The notes under the pieces are model-generated. The model was not told the origin of the DNA and ran no database searches. It saw only the letters and a list, made by a program, of their open reading frames with translations. Source: Candidatus Micrarchaeia archaeon (GTDB lineage: Archaea; Micrarchaeota; Micrarchaeia; Anstonellales; JAHKLY01). Taken from it: DNA of 64,000 bases. A program made the position numbers and the translations under genes. Positions within the stretch are counted from its first letter, which is position 1, and the number at the start of each line of letters is the position of its first letter. Below are positions 43,175 through 52,977 of the stretch, piece by piece. The DNA lies in contig JBAZFO010000003.1 of assembly GCA_041653315.1 (NCBI GenBank), forward strand, positions 6,531 through 70,530, given 5' to 3'.

Positions 43175-44137
43175 TCACTCTATCTTTTGGATGTCTCCTT
43201 CTTTTGAAATATTATAATTAACCTCTTTAACTTTTAATCTTAATGGTAAATTTATGGTGTAATCATAAGATTCAAATTCTATTTTATTTTCTAGATCAAA
43301 ATCTATTTCACATTCTAAATTAGGATTATTCGGAGCATGGCTTCTTATTTCATACACTCTATAATTATCTCTATCCCAAGCAGTTCCTCCTAATTGAATA
43401 TAAATCCAACAGGGCGATGATTTAATTCTTAATGAACTTGTTTTTGTTAAATCATAAGCCCCATCATTACAGACCGGACCTGGACAAGAATAAACTTGCC
43501 CTATCCCATCAGTTATATACAATTCAAATTCCATACAATTGGTTTGCCCAGAACATGAATTTCTTAAATGATCTGGGGCCCATTTATAATCATTTTTATT
43601 TTGTGGAATTGGGGCATAATCAAAAACATTATTTGTAGTAATATTTAGAATATATTTTGTTATCTTTGAACAATTTTGAGTTGGACAAGAAAGAATAAGA
43701 ACTCTTTTACCCCAGTCTTCATACTCATATTTAATATTCCAAGGTTCAACAGTTATCCAAGGATCTAAATCTCCAAAAGAAAATTCATCTCCTTGTGTAT
43801 TTAAAAATAAAATTTCTATATCTGAAGTATTATAATTCTCCTCAATAAATTCTGCAGATTCTTCTAAATTTCCTAATATATCAAATTCAGCAGGCAATTT
43901 ATCTTTAATAGTTAAGTTTGTTTCATTTTGTATAATTTCCAAATCAAAACTTTCTAATGTAATCTCTTCTGATATATCTTCAAAAACATATAAAACTTTT
44001 TTTCCTGCAACCATATTATTTAAAACTGAAATATCATTTAAAGACTCCTTTTGAATATAAGAAGAAAAACTAATTAAAATTAAAAAAAGAAGACTTATAG
44101 ACAATGAAAATAAAAATCCTTTTTTCATTTTTTCCAA
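43175..44137 (-). CDS. Large pilin-like surface protein
   Basis: A 320-residue protein with N-terminal MKKGFLFSLSISLLFLILISF, a pilin-type charged start plus hydrophobic helix, and a large outside domain with seven cysteines (CPTQNCSKI, SCSGQTNCMEF, CPGPVCNDG). The size suggests a minor or tip pilin. The gene overlaps the next upstream one by 13 bases. Confidence 0.7.
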   Translation of the reverse strand: MEKMKKGFLFSLSISLLFLILISFSSYIQKESLNDISVLNNMVAGKKVLYVFEDISEEITLESFDLEIIQNETNLTIKDKLPAEFDILGNLEESAEFIEENYNTSDIEILFLNTQGDEFSFGDLDPWITVEPWNIKYEYEDWGKRVLILSCPTQNCSKITKYILNITTNNVFDYAPIPQNKNDYKWAPDHLRNSCSGQTNCMEFELYITDGIGQVYSCPGPVCNDGAYDLTKTSSLRIKSSPCWIYIQLGGTAWDRDNYRVYEIRSHAPNNPNLECEIDFDLENKIEFESYDYTINLPLRLKVKEVNYNISKEGDIQKIE

Positions 44138-44550
44138 ACCTCAACCTCAAGATATCCTCTTTTTATTACATTATAGTCATTTGTATCAAAAAAAACTCTT
44201 CTTGAAGAGACAACAATCTCACCAGGTACATTATAATCAGTAGAATACGCAGTTGTATCAATAATTATATTGGCATTATACTCATATTCTTCCCCAAAAA
44301 GAGAATTTAATTCAGATTCAATAAAAATTTTTCCTTGCTGTGTATTTAACCATAAAATTTCATCTAACCTATCATTATTATCTAACATCGTTAAAGCACT
44401 ATCAACGTATCTTTTCATTAATAAAATTTCAGTATTATTTTGCTCTTCTTTTAATAACTGAGGAAGTGCACCAATTATAATTATTAATATTAACAAAGAA
44501 ATTAATGCATCAGTTGCAAAACTTATTCCTTTTTTGCATTTTAATTCCAT
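44125..44550 (-). CDS. Pilin-like protein, 141 residues
   Basis: MELKCKKGISFATDALISLLILIIIIG shows a KKG/ISFATD prepilin-like junction followed by a hydrophobic helix. The remainder is strand-rich (YNANIIIDTTAYSTDYNVPGEIVVSSRRVFF). It overlaps both neighbours (13 and 10 bases), so the operon is translationally coupled. Confidence 0.75.
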   Translation of the reverse strand: MELKCKKGISFATDALISLLILIIIIGALPQLLKEEQNNTEILLMKRYVDSALTMLDNNDRLDEILWLNTQQGKIFIESELNSLFGEEYEYNANIIIDTTAYSTDYNVPGEIVVSSRRVFFDTNDYNVIKRGYLEVEVWKK

Positions 44551-45065
44551 AATCCAACCTCAATAGTTACTTCCTCATTTTCATATGTTGCATATTCTTT
44601 AATAATACTTATTTGAGAAACATTAGAAGTATTCAAAGGTAAAAAAGTTCCTATTCTTGTTTCATTACCAGAAATATTAAGTAAAGTATCATTAAGATAT
44701 CTAATATCTATAAAAACATTGAACTCTCCTGCATTAATTGAATTATATAATTGTTCGTCACTAAGTTTAACAAATTCTTTAAGTTTTTGGCTATTTATCT
44801 CTCCCCGAATCTCACATAAACCCAATCTACTAACATTTTCACATCCCCAATTTTTTGGATATCCTGGACTTTCAATTAAAGTATCTAAAATTGCTATTGT
44901 TTTGACCATAATATCATTATCTAGTTTTTCATTTTTCAAATCTTCATATAAATTAAAAAAAATAAATAAAACTATAAAAAATAATGGAATAACTATAAAT
45001 AATTCAAATGAAAATGTTTGTCCTTTATATTTCTTCAATATATACAACTCCTTCTTTGTTTTCAA
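44541..45065 (-). CDS. Pilin-like protein, 174 residues
   Basis: The N-terminus MKTKKELYILKKYKGQTFSFELFIVIPLFFIVLFIFF has KYKGQTFSFEL at the cleavage site, with the conserved Glu after it, and the hydrophobic helix. The first ten residues may not be translated, since the upstream gene overlaps by 41 bases. The mature domain has a disulfide-like CENVSRLGLCE pair. Confidence 0.75.
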   Translation of the reverse strand: MKTKKELYILKKYKGQTFSFELFIVIPLFFIVLFIFFNLYEDLKNEKLDNDIMVKTIAILDTLIESPGYPKNWGCENVSRLGLCEIRGEINSQKLKEFVKLSDEQLYNSINAGEFNVFIDIRYLNDTLLNISGNETRIGTFLPLNTSNVSQISIIKEYATYENEEVTIEVGLWN

Positions 45066-45477
45066 TTTTATACTCTCCTAAATTTAAATTAAATGGGGGC
45101 TCTATAATATTCTCCCCTTCTTTTTTAAATAAATATATATTATTAAACCCAGAAAAATATTTGTTTGAACCAATTGATGCAATAATATAATTTTTTTCTA
45201 CATATATAGAATAATTTTTTTCTATAATATAAGAAGTATCAAAAAATAATGGCATCTCAACTGAATATCCGTCAGAGTATGAAGCAAGATCTAATTGTTT
45301 TGAAAAAGAATCTAATACTTTTTTAACTTCAACTTGTTCTTTATATATTTTAGTTTCATATTCAAAATCATATATTTTAACCCATACAATTAAAAAAATT
45401 AAAATTAAAAAAATAAAAACAAATAAAAATTCTGTTGATATTGTTCCTTTTTTAATATTGAGATTAATTGGCTTCAC
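45025..45477 (-). CDS. Pilin-like protein, 150 residues
   Basis: MKPINLNIKKGTISTEFLFVFIFLILIFLIVW contains KKG/TISTEF, with Glu five residues after the cleavage site as in class III signals, then the hydrophobic helix. The mature part is rich in Tyr, Ile and Lys. It overlaps the first gene of the operon by 14 bases. Confidence 0.75.
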   Translation of the reverse strand: MKPINLNIKKGTISTEFLFVFIFLILIFLIVWVKIYDFEYETKIYKEQVEVKKVLDSFSKQLDLASYSDGYSVEMPLFFDTSYIIEKNYSIYVEKNYIIASIGSNKYFSGFNNIYLFKKEGENIIEPPFNLNLGEYKIENKEGVVYIEEI

Positions 45478-45874
45478 TTATCAACACCTCGCCCCCAACA
45501 TATTCTAAGGAAATAATATTTGAACCACCAGAAGTGGGAAGATATCCAGTAAGATTTCTTTTTGCAATTGAAAAAACATCTGTTCCATTAGTATAAGTTA
45601 ATATCCTATAATTTATCTCTTTACCCTCTAAAAAAGAATTATTTACATCAATATTATAAGGTAATTCAATAGTTATTTTTGTTTTTGAACCTTCCCCATT
45701 CGCAGTTAAATAATCTGCAGCACTAGTTATTCTATCACAAGCAATCTCAGCTTTTGAAACAGCTAAGGTAACTTGCACCTGCATCATTGCAATATAAAAA
45801 ACAGGTAAAATTATTATCAAGGAAATCATAACAATAAAAACATATTCAATACTCACTTGTCCTTTAAATTTCAT
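45464..45874 (-). CDS. Type IV pilin-like protein, first gene of the pilin operon
   Basis: A 136-residue protein starting MKFKGQVSIEYVFIVMISLIIILP. KG/QVSIEY is the canonical archaeal class III junction (Q-x-S-x-E-Y). It is divergent from the pilus assembly genes starting at 45985, with the 110-base intergenic region serving both directions. Likely a major subunit. Confidence 0.85.
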   Translation of the reverse strand: MKFKGQVSIEYVFIVMISLIIILPVFYIAMMQVQVTLAVSKAEIACDRITSAADYLTANGEGSKTKITIELPYNIDVNNSFLEGKEINYRILTYTNGTDVFSIAKRNLTGYLPTSGGSNIISLEYVGGEVLISEAN

Positions 45875-45984
45875 AGCAATATTAAAAATGAAAATATTAT
45901 AAATTATTCTTTCCTCAAAAAATATGACGAAACTATTAAAAACTAATTTGCAGAAGGATTTGTATTATATCAAAAGGTAATTAT

Positions 45985-46494
45985 ATGGAAAATGAAGACA
46001 CATGTAAAATTGAAACAAAAATTGATGAAATATTAAAATGGATAGAAAATGAGGATATAACAGTTAAAGATATAAAAAATAGATATGGATTCACAGATTC
46101 AGAGATACACAAACTTCTTGATATCCTAAAAGAAAGCGGGCTTATTGAAGTTTCTTATTCATTATTATTTTTTAACAGAACAAAACTAATCAACCCACAA
46201 AAAAAGATAAATAAAAAAGAAAAAAAAGAGGAGGATCTTCAACTTGCGTTACGTTCTGAAAGATCAATAATAAATTTAAAAGAAAGAATAAAATGCATAA
46301 AAAAAGATACAAACGCAATTTTAATTAAAAATAAAAAAAGATTAGAAAAAGCAAAAAAAGAAAAAAAACTTAATAATAAAGAGATATCAAAAATTAAACA
46401 AAATTTAGATGAGATAAATTATCAGATTAAAGAAATAGATAAAAATTTAAAAACATTTGAAAATTTTATTATTAATTTAAAAAAGGGGAAATAA
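45985..46494 (+). CDS. Winged-helix plus coiled-coil protein of the pilus locus
   Basis: A 169-residue protein. Residues about 10-60 (ILKWIENEDITVKDIKNRYGFTDSEIHKLLDILKESGLIEVSY) look like a winged helix, and 75-165 form a long Lys/Glu-rich coiled coil. It precedes the ATPase by 1 base, so it is probably an accessory or regulatory part of the pilus machine. Not recognised as a named family. Confidence 0.65.
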   Translation: MENEDTCKIETKIDEILKWIENEDITVKDIKNRYGFTDSEIHKLLDILKESGLIEVSYSLLFFNRTKLINPQKKINKKEKKEEDLQLALRSERSIINLKERIKCIKKDTNAILIKNKKRLEKAKKEKKLNNKEISKIKQNLDEINYQIKEIDKNLKTFENFIINLKKGK

Positions 46495-46495
46495 A

Positions 46496-48046
46496 ATGAA
46501 AAAAAAGACTAAAACTGTTATTAAAAAAATAAAAAAAGAAGAAAAAAAGATATCTCAAAAAGAAGAGGGAGAATTTTATTCATTAGATTACTGCGGTATT
46601 AATATACCAATTCATATAAAGAAAGACAAAGATGAAAAAATAAAAATTTATGAAATACAAAAAAAAGAAACTGGAAAAGCAACAGAAGCAGTATTAGAAT
46701 ACATTAAAAAAGAAATGATTAGGGAAGTTGAAAGAAAAATTGGTGGAAAAAAAGATATCAGTGAAGAAGAAATAGAAAACGAAATTATGGATAAAATAAA
46801 AAACTTATTAAAAACAAAGATAATTGGAGTAAATGAAAAAGAAGTTGAAATTTTGTCAGCAAAAATAAGACATGATTTATTTGGATTAGGGGAAATAGAC
46901 TTATTACTAGCAGATCCAAATTTAGAAGAAATCGTAATTAATTCAAGTAAAGAATCAATTCAAGTTTTTCATAAAAAATATGGATGGTTAAAAACTAATT
47001 TAAAAATATCAAACGAACAACAAATTAAGAATTACGCAGATATTATTGCAAGGAAAGTTAATAGACAAATAACAACGTTAACTCCGATTTTAGACGCAAA
47101 TTTACCAAGTGGTGAAAGAGCAAATGCAGTATTAAATCCAGTGGCTTCAAAAGGTAATTCAATAACTTTAAGAAAATTTGAAAAAAATCCTTGGTCCTTA
47201 CCAAGAATGATCACAGAAGAATCTAAAACTATGAGTATTGAAGTAGCTGCATTATTATGGATGTGCATAGAATATGAAATGAATATTATTGTTGCTGGAG
47301 GAACAGCCTCAGGTAAAACTTCAGTAATAAACGCACTTCTTAACTTTATTCCCCCAAATCAAAGAATAATCTCTATTGAAGACACAAGAGAATTATATTT
47401 ACCTGATTATTTACATTGGGTTCCAATGGTTACAAGAAAACCGAATTTAGAAGGAAAAGGAGAAATCACTATGCTTGATTTGCTGGTCAATTCCCTAAGA
47501 ATGAGACCAGATAGAATAATTGTTGGAGAAGTAAGAAGACAAAGAGAAGCAGAAGTTATGTTTGAAGCAATGCATACTGGACATTCTGTTTATGGAACAA
47601 TTCATGCAGATAATGCAGATTTAACAAGAAAAAGATTAATTAACCCTCCAATAAGTCTACCAGAAAGTACAATAACCAGTATCCATTTAATATTAGTTCA
47701 ATACAGACACAGAAAAAAAGGGATAAGAAGAACATTTGAAGTTGCAGAAATACTTCCAATAGGAGAAGGAGAAAAATCCAAAGTCAATGTAATATATCGC
47801 TGGAATTCAAGAACTGATAAATTAGAAAAGATTGGAAAATCAGAAAGAGTAATAGATGAATTAATGCTATATAGTGGATTAGATAAAAAAGGAATTGAAA
47901 ACGAATTAAAAGAAAAAGAAATGATTTTAGAATACATGATTAAAAACAAAATTTTTGATATTGATGAAATAGAAAAAATAGTCGCAAATTATTATGATAA
48001 TCAAGAAGCAACTGTTAAAGAAATAAAAGAAAAAATGAAGAGGTAA
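46496..48046 (+). CDS. Type IV pilus/archaellum-type assembly ATPase (FlaI/VirB11 family)
   Basis: A 516-residue ATPase. Walker A is GGTASGKTS (about residues 268-276), the Asp box lies in SIEDTRELYLP, Walker B in RMRPDRIIVGEVR, and the His box in TGHSVYGTIHAD. The N-terminal domain with ENEIMDKIKNLL and EIVINSSKESIQVFHKKYGWL is typical of archaeal FlaI/TadA-like ATPases. It powers pilin insertion at the membrane and is followed by two platform proteins. Confidence 0.95.
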   Translation: MKKKTKTVIKKIKKEEKKISQKEEGEFYSLDYCGINIPIHIKKDKDEKIKIYEIQKKETGKATEAVLEYIKKEMIREVERKIGGKKDISEEEIENEIMDKIKNLLKTKIIGVNEKEVEILSAKIRHDLFGLGEIDLLLADPNLEEIVINSSKESIQVFHKKYGWLKTNLKISNEQQIKNYADIIARKVNRQITTLTPILDANLPSGERANAVLNPVASKGNSITLRKFEKNPWSLPRMITEESKTMSIEVAALLWMCIEYEMNIIVAGGTASGKTSVINALLNFIPPNQRIISIEDTRELYLPDYLHWVPMVTRKPNLEGKGEITMLDLLVNSLRMRPDRIIVGEVRRQREAEVMFEAMHTGHSVYGTIHADNADLTRKRLINPPISLPESTITSIHLILVQYRHRKKGIRRTFEVAEILPIGEGEKSKVNVIYRWNSRTDKLEKIGKSERVIDELMLYSGLDKKGIENELKEKEMILEYMIKNKIFDIDEIEKIVANYYDNQEATVKEIKEKMKR

Positions 48047-48050
48047 TATA

Positions 48051-48923
48051 TTGGCAATTCCATTTAATGTTTTACCAGAAAAAACAATTTGTTCGTTAGC
48101 ATCTAAACTGCCCTCCTTGGGATATTGGACTATTCAAAAATTACCATTTATACGAAAAGATTTAGATTCAGCCAATATAGAAAATTTTACTGCAGAAGAA
48201 TATGGTGCAATAATATTTATTGTATCATTTATTAATAGTTTATTAATAGGATTAATTCTTACTTTATTAAATATAGCACTTAAATTAAATATTATTTTTT
48301 TAGTTATACTCATTTCAATAACAATTTTTATTTTCAGTTTCATTTCCTTAGTACTTTATCCAAAAATAAATGCAAAAAAAAGAATTAGAGATATTGATTC
48401 AAATTTAATACCTGCATTAAGACATTTATTAATAGAAATGAAATCTGGAGTGACATTATTTCAAAGTATGAGGAGCGTTTCAAGAGAATATGGGGAAGTT
48501 TCTAAAGAATTTTTAAAAATAGTAGATTCAATTGAAACTGGTATGGATGAATCAAAAGCACTAAAAGAAGCAGGAAGGAAAGTTCCTTCTCAAAAATTTA
48601 GAAAAATATTATGGCAAATAGGTAATACTTTAGTAACTGGTGCAGATATTGTAAAAGAATTAGATGATTTAGTTCAAGAATTACGAAGAGGCCATGTTGA
48701 AGACATCAAAAAATATACACAAGAATTAAACCCATTAACTATGTTATATATGGTAATTGGTATTGTTTTACCTGCACTTGGAATTAGTTTAATTAATTTA
48801 TTTCTTTCATTTTTAAGTATCAATATTCCTATGATATTCATCTGGTTAGTCCCTGTGTTCCTTGCAATATTTAATATATTTTTTATTTATTCAATTAGAA
48901 GCAGAATCCCTATGATATATTAA
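48051..48923 (+). CDS. Pilus platform protein (TadC/FlaJ-like), subunit 1
   Basis: A 290-residue membrane protein starting at TTG with GAGGTAATATA upstream. It carries a T2SSF domain: IDSNLIPALRHLLIEMKSGVTLFQSMRSVSREYG, flanked by membrane spans at about 50-105 and 215-290. In most archaea the platform is one longer protein with two such domains; here it is split into this and the next gene. Confidence 0.9.
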   Translation: MAIPFNVLPEKTICSLASKLPSLGYWTIQKLPFIRKDLDSANIENFTAEEYGAIIFIVSFINSLLIGLILTLLNIALKLNIIFLVILISITIFIFSFISLVLYPKINAKKRIRDIDSNLIPALRHLLIEMKSGVTLFQSMRSVSREYGEVSKEFLKIVDSIETGMDESKALKEAGRKVPSQKFRKILWQIGNTLVTGADIVKELDDLVQELRRGHVEDIKKYTQELNPLTMLYMVIGIVLPALGISLINLFLSFLSINIPMIFIWLVPVFLAIFNIFFIYSIRSRIPMIY

Positions 48924-48932
48924 TGTGATAAT

Positions 48933-50078
48933 ATGAAAAAAAAGAAATTAAGAAACAAAAAACAAATTACAAAAGTAAAACCTAAAGAAAAAAATACAAT
49001 AATTGAAAAAAAAGAAATTAAAAAAGATACTGGAATACATGTATTACAAAGAACAATATCAAAAATATTTCCATCTAGTTTTATTAAATACATAGATAAA
49101 TTAATAATAGAAAGTGATGAAGATACGGATACGCGAGAGTACCTTGGAATTCGCATTTTAAAGTCACTTGCAATAGGAATTCTTGTATTTATTATTTCCC
49201 AAGTATTTACTCAAACATTAATCTCTATCTCTTTTGGATTTATTATTTTTATATTATTTTTTATTTGGGCAATTGTACGATTAATGTTAAAAGCAAATCA
49301 AAGAGCAACAGACATAGAAAAAGATTTACCAGAGATATTGCAAATGATATCTGCTAATATGAGAGCAGGAATGACTGTTGAAAGAGCGGTTACAGAAACA
49401 GTTTGGCCTGAATTTGGTATTTTAGGTAAAGAGATAAATAAAATCAAAATTAGATTACATACTGGAAAATCATTTTCAGAAGCTTTTGATGAAATGAGCA
49501 GAACTATAAGATCTGAGAATTTAAAAAGATCAGTTAAACTTTTAATTGAAGGTAATAAACTTGGTGGGGAAATGGCCCAACTTCTTTATGATGTTTCCAA
49601 GAATCTAAAAGAAACAAGAGAATTAAAAGAGCAAATTAAAAGTGCAACAACAGCATATGCAATCTTTATTTTGCTCGGTGCTGTTATAATTACTCCTGTT
49701 TTATTCTCAATAAGTGCAGAATACAGCACATTTACAGAAAAAATATCAATGACTGAAATGGGATCTGGAGTTCAAACACAAAATGAATTTAATACTGGAG
49801 GTTCAATGGGTATTTCTGGTTTAATATCTTTAATGGGAAATAAAGAAGGAGATACAAAAAGCTCATTTAATTCAGAAACAATAGAACTTTTCTCTTTAAT
49901 ATGTATAGCTGTAATCTCTATTTCAAGCTCTTTTATATTAGCAACAATAAGAGCAGAAAAAACTATTTCTGGTATTAAATATATTCCTTTTGCTTTAGGA
50001 ATAAGTTATTTAATTTATTTTGTAAGTAGATTTGCTTTAAGCTTTGTAATGGGATCTTTAGTGACAGGATTTTTTTAA
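48933..50078 (+). CDS. Pilus platform protein (TadC/FlaJ-like), subunit 2
   Basis: A 381-residue membrane protein with a basic N-terminus (KKKKLRNKKQITKVKPKEK), spans at about 75-110, then the T2SSF core IEKDLPEILQMISANMRAGMTVERAVTETVWPEFG, and further spans at 235-260 and 320-381. It forms the inner-membrane platform with the preceding protein and the ATPase. Confidence 0.9.
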   Translation: MKKKKLRNKKQITKVKPKEKNTIIEKKEIKKDTGIHVLQRTISKIFPSSFIKYIDKLIIESDEDTDTREYLGIRILKSLAIGILVFIISQVFTQTLISISFGFIIFILFFIWAIVRLMLKANQRATDIEKDLPEILQMISANMRAGMTVERAVTETVWPEFGILGKEINKIKIRLHTGKSFSEAFDEMSRTIRSENLKRSVKLLIEGNKLGGEMAQLLYDVSKNLKETRELKEQIKSATTAYAIFILLGAVIITPVLFSISAEYSTFTEKISMTEMGSGVQTQNEFNTGGSMGISGLISLMGNKEGDTKSSFNSETIELFSLICIAVISISSSFILATIRAEKTISGIKYIPFALGISYLIYFVSRFALSFVMGSLVTGFF

Positions 50079-50160
50079 ACAATAATATTAAAAAGAAAGC
50101 ATTTCATAATATTATTTTATAATATTAAATTACACTTCTAAAACATTGAAAGGTGAAAAT

Positions 50161-52968
50161 ATGAAAAAAATAAATGAAGCAGAATGGGAAATTCCAAAAG
50201 AAGGCAATATGAATGTACCAATAAAAATTATTGGAACTGAAAAATTAATTGAACAAATGAAAAGAGACAGAACATTTAATCAAATAAAAAATGTATCAAC
50301 ATTACCAGGGATTATTAAACATGCATTAGTGATGCCTGACGGCCATGAAGGATATGGTTTTCCTATTGGGGGGGTTGCTGCATTTGATTTAGAAACAGGA
50401 GTTATACCTCCAGGAGGGGTCGGATATGATATTAATTGTTTAACTGGAGATACAAAAATTCCAACACCATATGGATGGTATCTAAAAATAAAAGATTATA
50501 ATTTTCTATCTGATATTTCATTAGTAACAAATGGAAATACATATCTATTCAATACTCTTCAAAATTATTTTGTTTCTTCAAAACAAGGCCAATCAAAAGT
50601 TAAAAATTTTATGTATAAAGAATATAAAGGTGAAATATATAAAATAAAAACAACTGCTGGAATACTAAAATGTACGGAAGAACACCCTATATTTACTATA
50701 AATGGAAAAAAATCAATAGATATTTTAACAATAAAAGATATGATTTTATGCAACCCACATTTAGGGGTAGAATATAAAAAATACAAAGGAATTGAAGAAG
50801 ATAAAAAATTATCTATATTTAGTAAAATTTTTGGATATCTTCTTGGAGACGGAACAATTTATAAAACTAAAAACAAATTTTATGCAGTAGCTTATGGAAC
50901 AGAAGAAGACCTTAAAAAAATGTCAATTGATTTAAAATCAATTGGTTATTCTTCAAAAACATATCACAGATTAAGAGACCACTGTATAAAAGGAAAAAGT
51001 TTCAAAGCAGATAATTGGGAATTACATATTTATTCAAAGGAATTTATTGAAAAACTAATTAAACTTGGAATGCCTTTAGGAAATAAAACTAAAACAAAAT
51101 TTGAAATACCTAATTGGATAATAAAAGGACCTAAATGGATAAAAAAACAATTTTTAGCCGGGTATTTTGGAGCAGAAATGTCTAAACCTAAAAGTATGAG
51201 TAAAACATGCTTATATTTACCAGATGTAACAATGACAAAAGAAACAAAATTAATAGACAATCTCAGATTTTTTATGCTACAGATAAGCAAAATATTAGAA
51301 GAATTTGATATAGAAGTATCAAAAATCTCAATTATTGAAAATGAAAAAGATAAAAGTAGAATACGACTACTTATTAATGGTAAACCTAAAAATTTAATAA
51401 AACTTTATTCAAAAATTGGATTTGAATATAATAATAAAAGAGACTTTTTAGCAAAATGTGCAATATTATATTTAAGAAAAAAAATTAAAAATAAAAAAGA
51501 GAGGAGTGAATTAGCAAAATGGATTAAAAATAAAAAAGAACAAGGATTTAAAGCTAAAGAAATCAAAAAAATATTAAATGAAAAAATCAACGATAGGTTC
51601 ATTGAGAGAGCATTTTATGAAAATTGCACTACAAGATTAACTCTTGATTTTCCATCTTTCAAAAACTTTGTCAAAGAACAAAAAGAATATTTTGAAGTTT
51701 ATGGTACATTAATAGCTGAAATCATATCTATAGAAAAAAGAAAATTTGAAGGAAGAGTTTATGATTTCACTATAGAAAAAGATCACAATTTTGTTGCTAA
51801 TGGAATTATAGTTTCAAATTGCGGGGTGAGATTAGTAACAACTGGTTTAACTGTGGATCAAGTTAAACCAAAAATTGATGTTTTGATTAAAAAATTATTT
51901 GATAATGTCCCATCTGGTGTAGGTTCAAAAAGTAAATTACGTTTAGATGAAAATCAATTAAAAGATGCTTTAATAAACGGAGTAGAATGGGCAGTTAAAA
52001 ATGGATATGGAAGACAAGAAGATATTGAAAATTGTGAAGAATATGGAAAAATGGAAGGTGCAGATCCATCCGCTATATCACAACAAGCACTAAAAAGAGG
52101 AAAACCTCAATTTGGAACATTAGGTGCAGGAAATCATTTCTTAGAAGTTCAGAAAGTAGATGAAATTCTATCTCCAGAAATAGCTGAAAAATTTGGTTTG
52201 AAGAAAGACCAAGTTGTTGTAATGATTCATTGCGGTTCAAGAGGATTAGGACATCAAATATGTGGAGATTATATTGATATAATGCTTAGAGCATCTGAAA
52301 AATATGGAATAAAATTAGCTGATAAAGAATTATGTTGCGCCCCAATAAAATCTGAAGAAGCACAAAATTATATGAAAGCAATGAAATGTGCTGTTAATTA
52401 TGCTTTTACAAATAGACAAGTAATAATGCATTGGGTAAGAGAAACTTTTGATGAAGTTTTTGGAAAAGGAACAAGTAATGATATGCATCTAGTATATGAT
52501 GTTGCACATAATATAGCAAAAATTGAAGAACATGAAGTAGATGGGAAAACAATGAAAGTATGTGTACATAGAAAAGGAGCAACAAGAGCATTTGCAAAAG
52601 GAAGGAAAGAATTACCTAAAAAATATATTGATATCGGACAGCCAGTTCTAATACCTGGTAGTATGGGAACTGCATCTTATGTTTTAGTTGGAAAACAAAA
52701 AGGAATGGAAGTTTCTTTTGGTTCAACATGTCATGGGGCAGGACGTGTAATGTCAAGATCAGAAGCAATAAGGTCTTTTACTTTTAATCAAATCAAAGAA
52801 GAAATGAATGCAAAAGGAATAAAATTATTAGCTGCAGATAGACAAGTAGCACAAGAAGAAGCTTCAGGAGCATATAAAGATGTCGACGAAGTAGTTAAAA
52901 GCGTTGCGTTAGCAGATATTAGTGAAATAGTTGTAAAATTAAAACCAATAGGTGTTGTAAAAGGATGA
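50161..52968 (+). CDS. rtcB: RNA-splicing ligase RtcB interrupted by an intein
   Basis: Archaeal tRNA ligase: it joins tRNA halves after intron removal using GTP and Mn2+. I use the ATG at 50161 after AAAGGTGAAAAT. The precursor is 935 residues and the ligase itself 474, normal length. Motifs are MPDGHEGYGFPIGGVAAFD, DIN/CGVR (split by the intein at the metal-binding Cys), GNHFLEV, MIHCGSRGLGHQ, HNIAKIEEH, VHRKGATRAF (guanylylated His) and STCHGAGRVMSR. It is the key partner for the many tRNA introns in this window. Confidence 0.96.
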   Translation: MKKINEAEWEIPKEGNMNVPIKIIGTEKLIEQMKRDRTFNQIKNVSTLPGIIKHALVMPDGHEGYGFPIGGVAAFDLETGVIPPGGVGYDINCLTGDTKIPTPYGWYLKIKDYNFLSDISLVTNGNTYLFNTLQNYFVSSKQGQSKVKNFMYKEYKGEIYKIKTTAGILKCTEEHPIFTINGKKSIDILTIKDMILCNPHLGVEYKKYKGIEEDKKLSIFSKIFGYLLGDGTIYKTKNKFYAVAYGTEEDLKKMSIDLKSIGYSSKTYHRLRDHCIKGKSFKADNWELHIYSKEFIEKLIKLGMPLGNKTKTKFEIPNWIIKGPKWIKKQFLAGYFGAEMSKPKSMSKTCLYLPDVTMTKETKLIDNLRFFMLQISKILEEFDIEVSKISIIENEKDKSRIRLLINGKPKNLIKLYSKIGFEYNNKRDFLAKCAILYLRKKIKNKKERSELAKWIKNKKEQGFKAKEIKKILNEKINDRFIERAFYENCTTRLTLDFPSFKNFVKEQKEYFEVYGTLIAEIISIEKRKFEGRVYDFTIEKDHNFVANGIIVSNCGVRLVTTGLTVDQVKPKIDVLIKKLFDNVPSGVGSKSKLRLDENQLKDALINGVEWAVKNGYGRQEDIENCEEYGKMEGADPSAISQQALKRGKPQFGTLGAGNHFLEVQKVDEILSPEIAEKFGLKKDQVVVMIHCGSRGLGHQICGDYIDIMLRASEKYGIKLADKELCCAPIKSEEAQNYMKAMKCAVNYAFTNRQVIMHWVRETFDEVFGKGTSNDMHLVYDVAHNIAKIEEHEVDGKTMKVCVHRKGATRAFAKGRKELPKKYIDIGQPVLIPGSMGTASYVLVGKQKGMEVSFGSTCHGAGRVMSRSEAIRSFTFNQIKEEMNAKGIKLLAADRQVAQEEASGAYKDVDEVVKSVALADISEIVVKLKPIGVVKG
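50437..51819 (+). other. Intein in RtcB at the catalytic cysteine, LAGLIDADG type
   Basis: It runs from Cys93 to Asn553 of the precursor (461 residues), from CLTGDTKIPTP to ANGIIVSN, and is followed by the host Cys of CGVR. The block-B histidine is in CTEEHPIF. Endonuclease motifs are FGYLLGDGTIY and a second FLAGYFGAEMSKP, where the usual acidic residue is shifted. The penultimate residue is Ser rather than His. The intein must splice for the ligase to work. This is a known hot spot for inteins in archaeal RtcB. Confidence 0.93.
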
Positions 52969-52977
52969 GGTGAAAAT

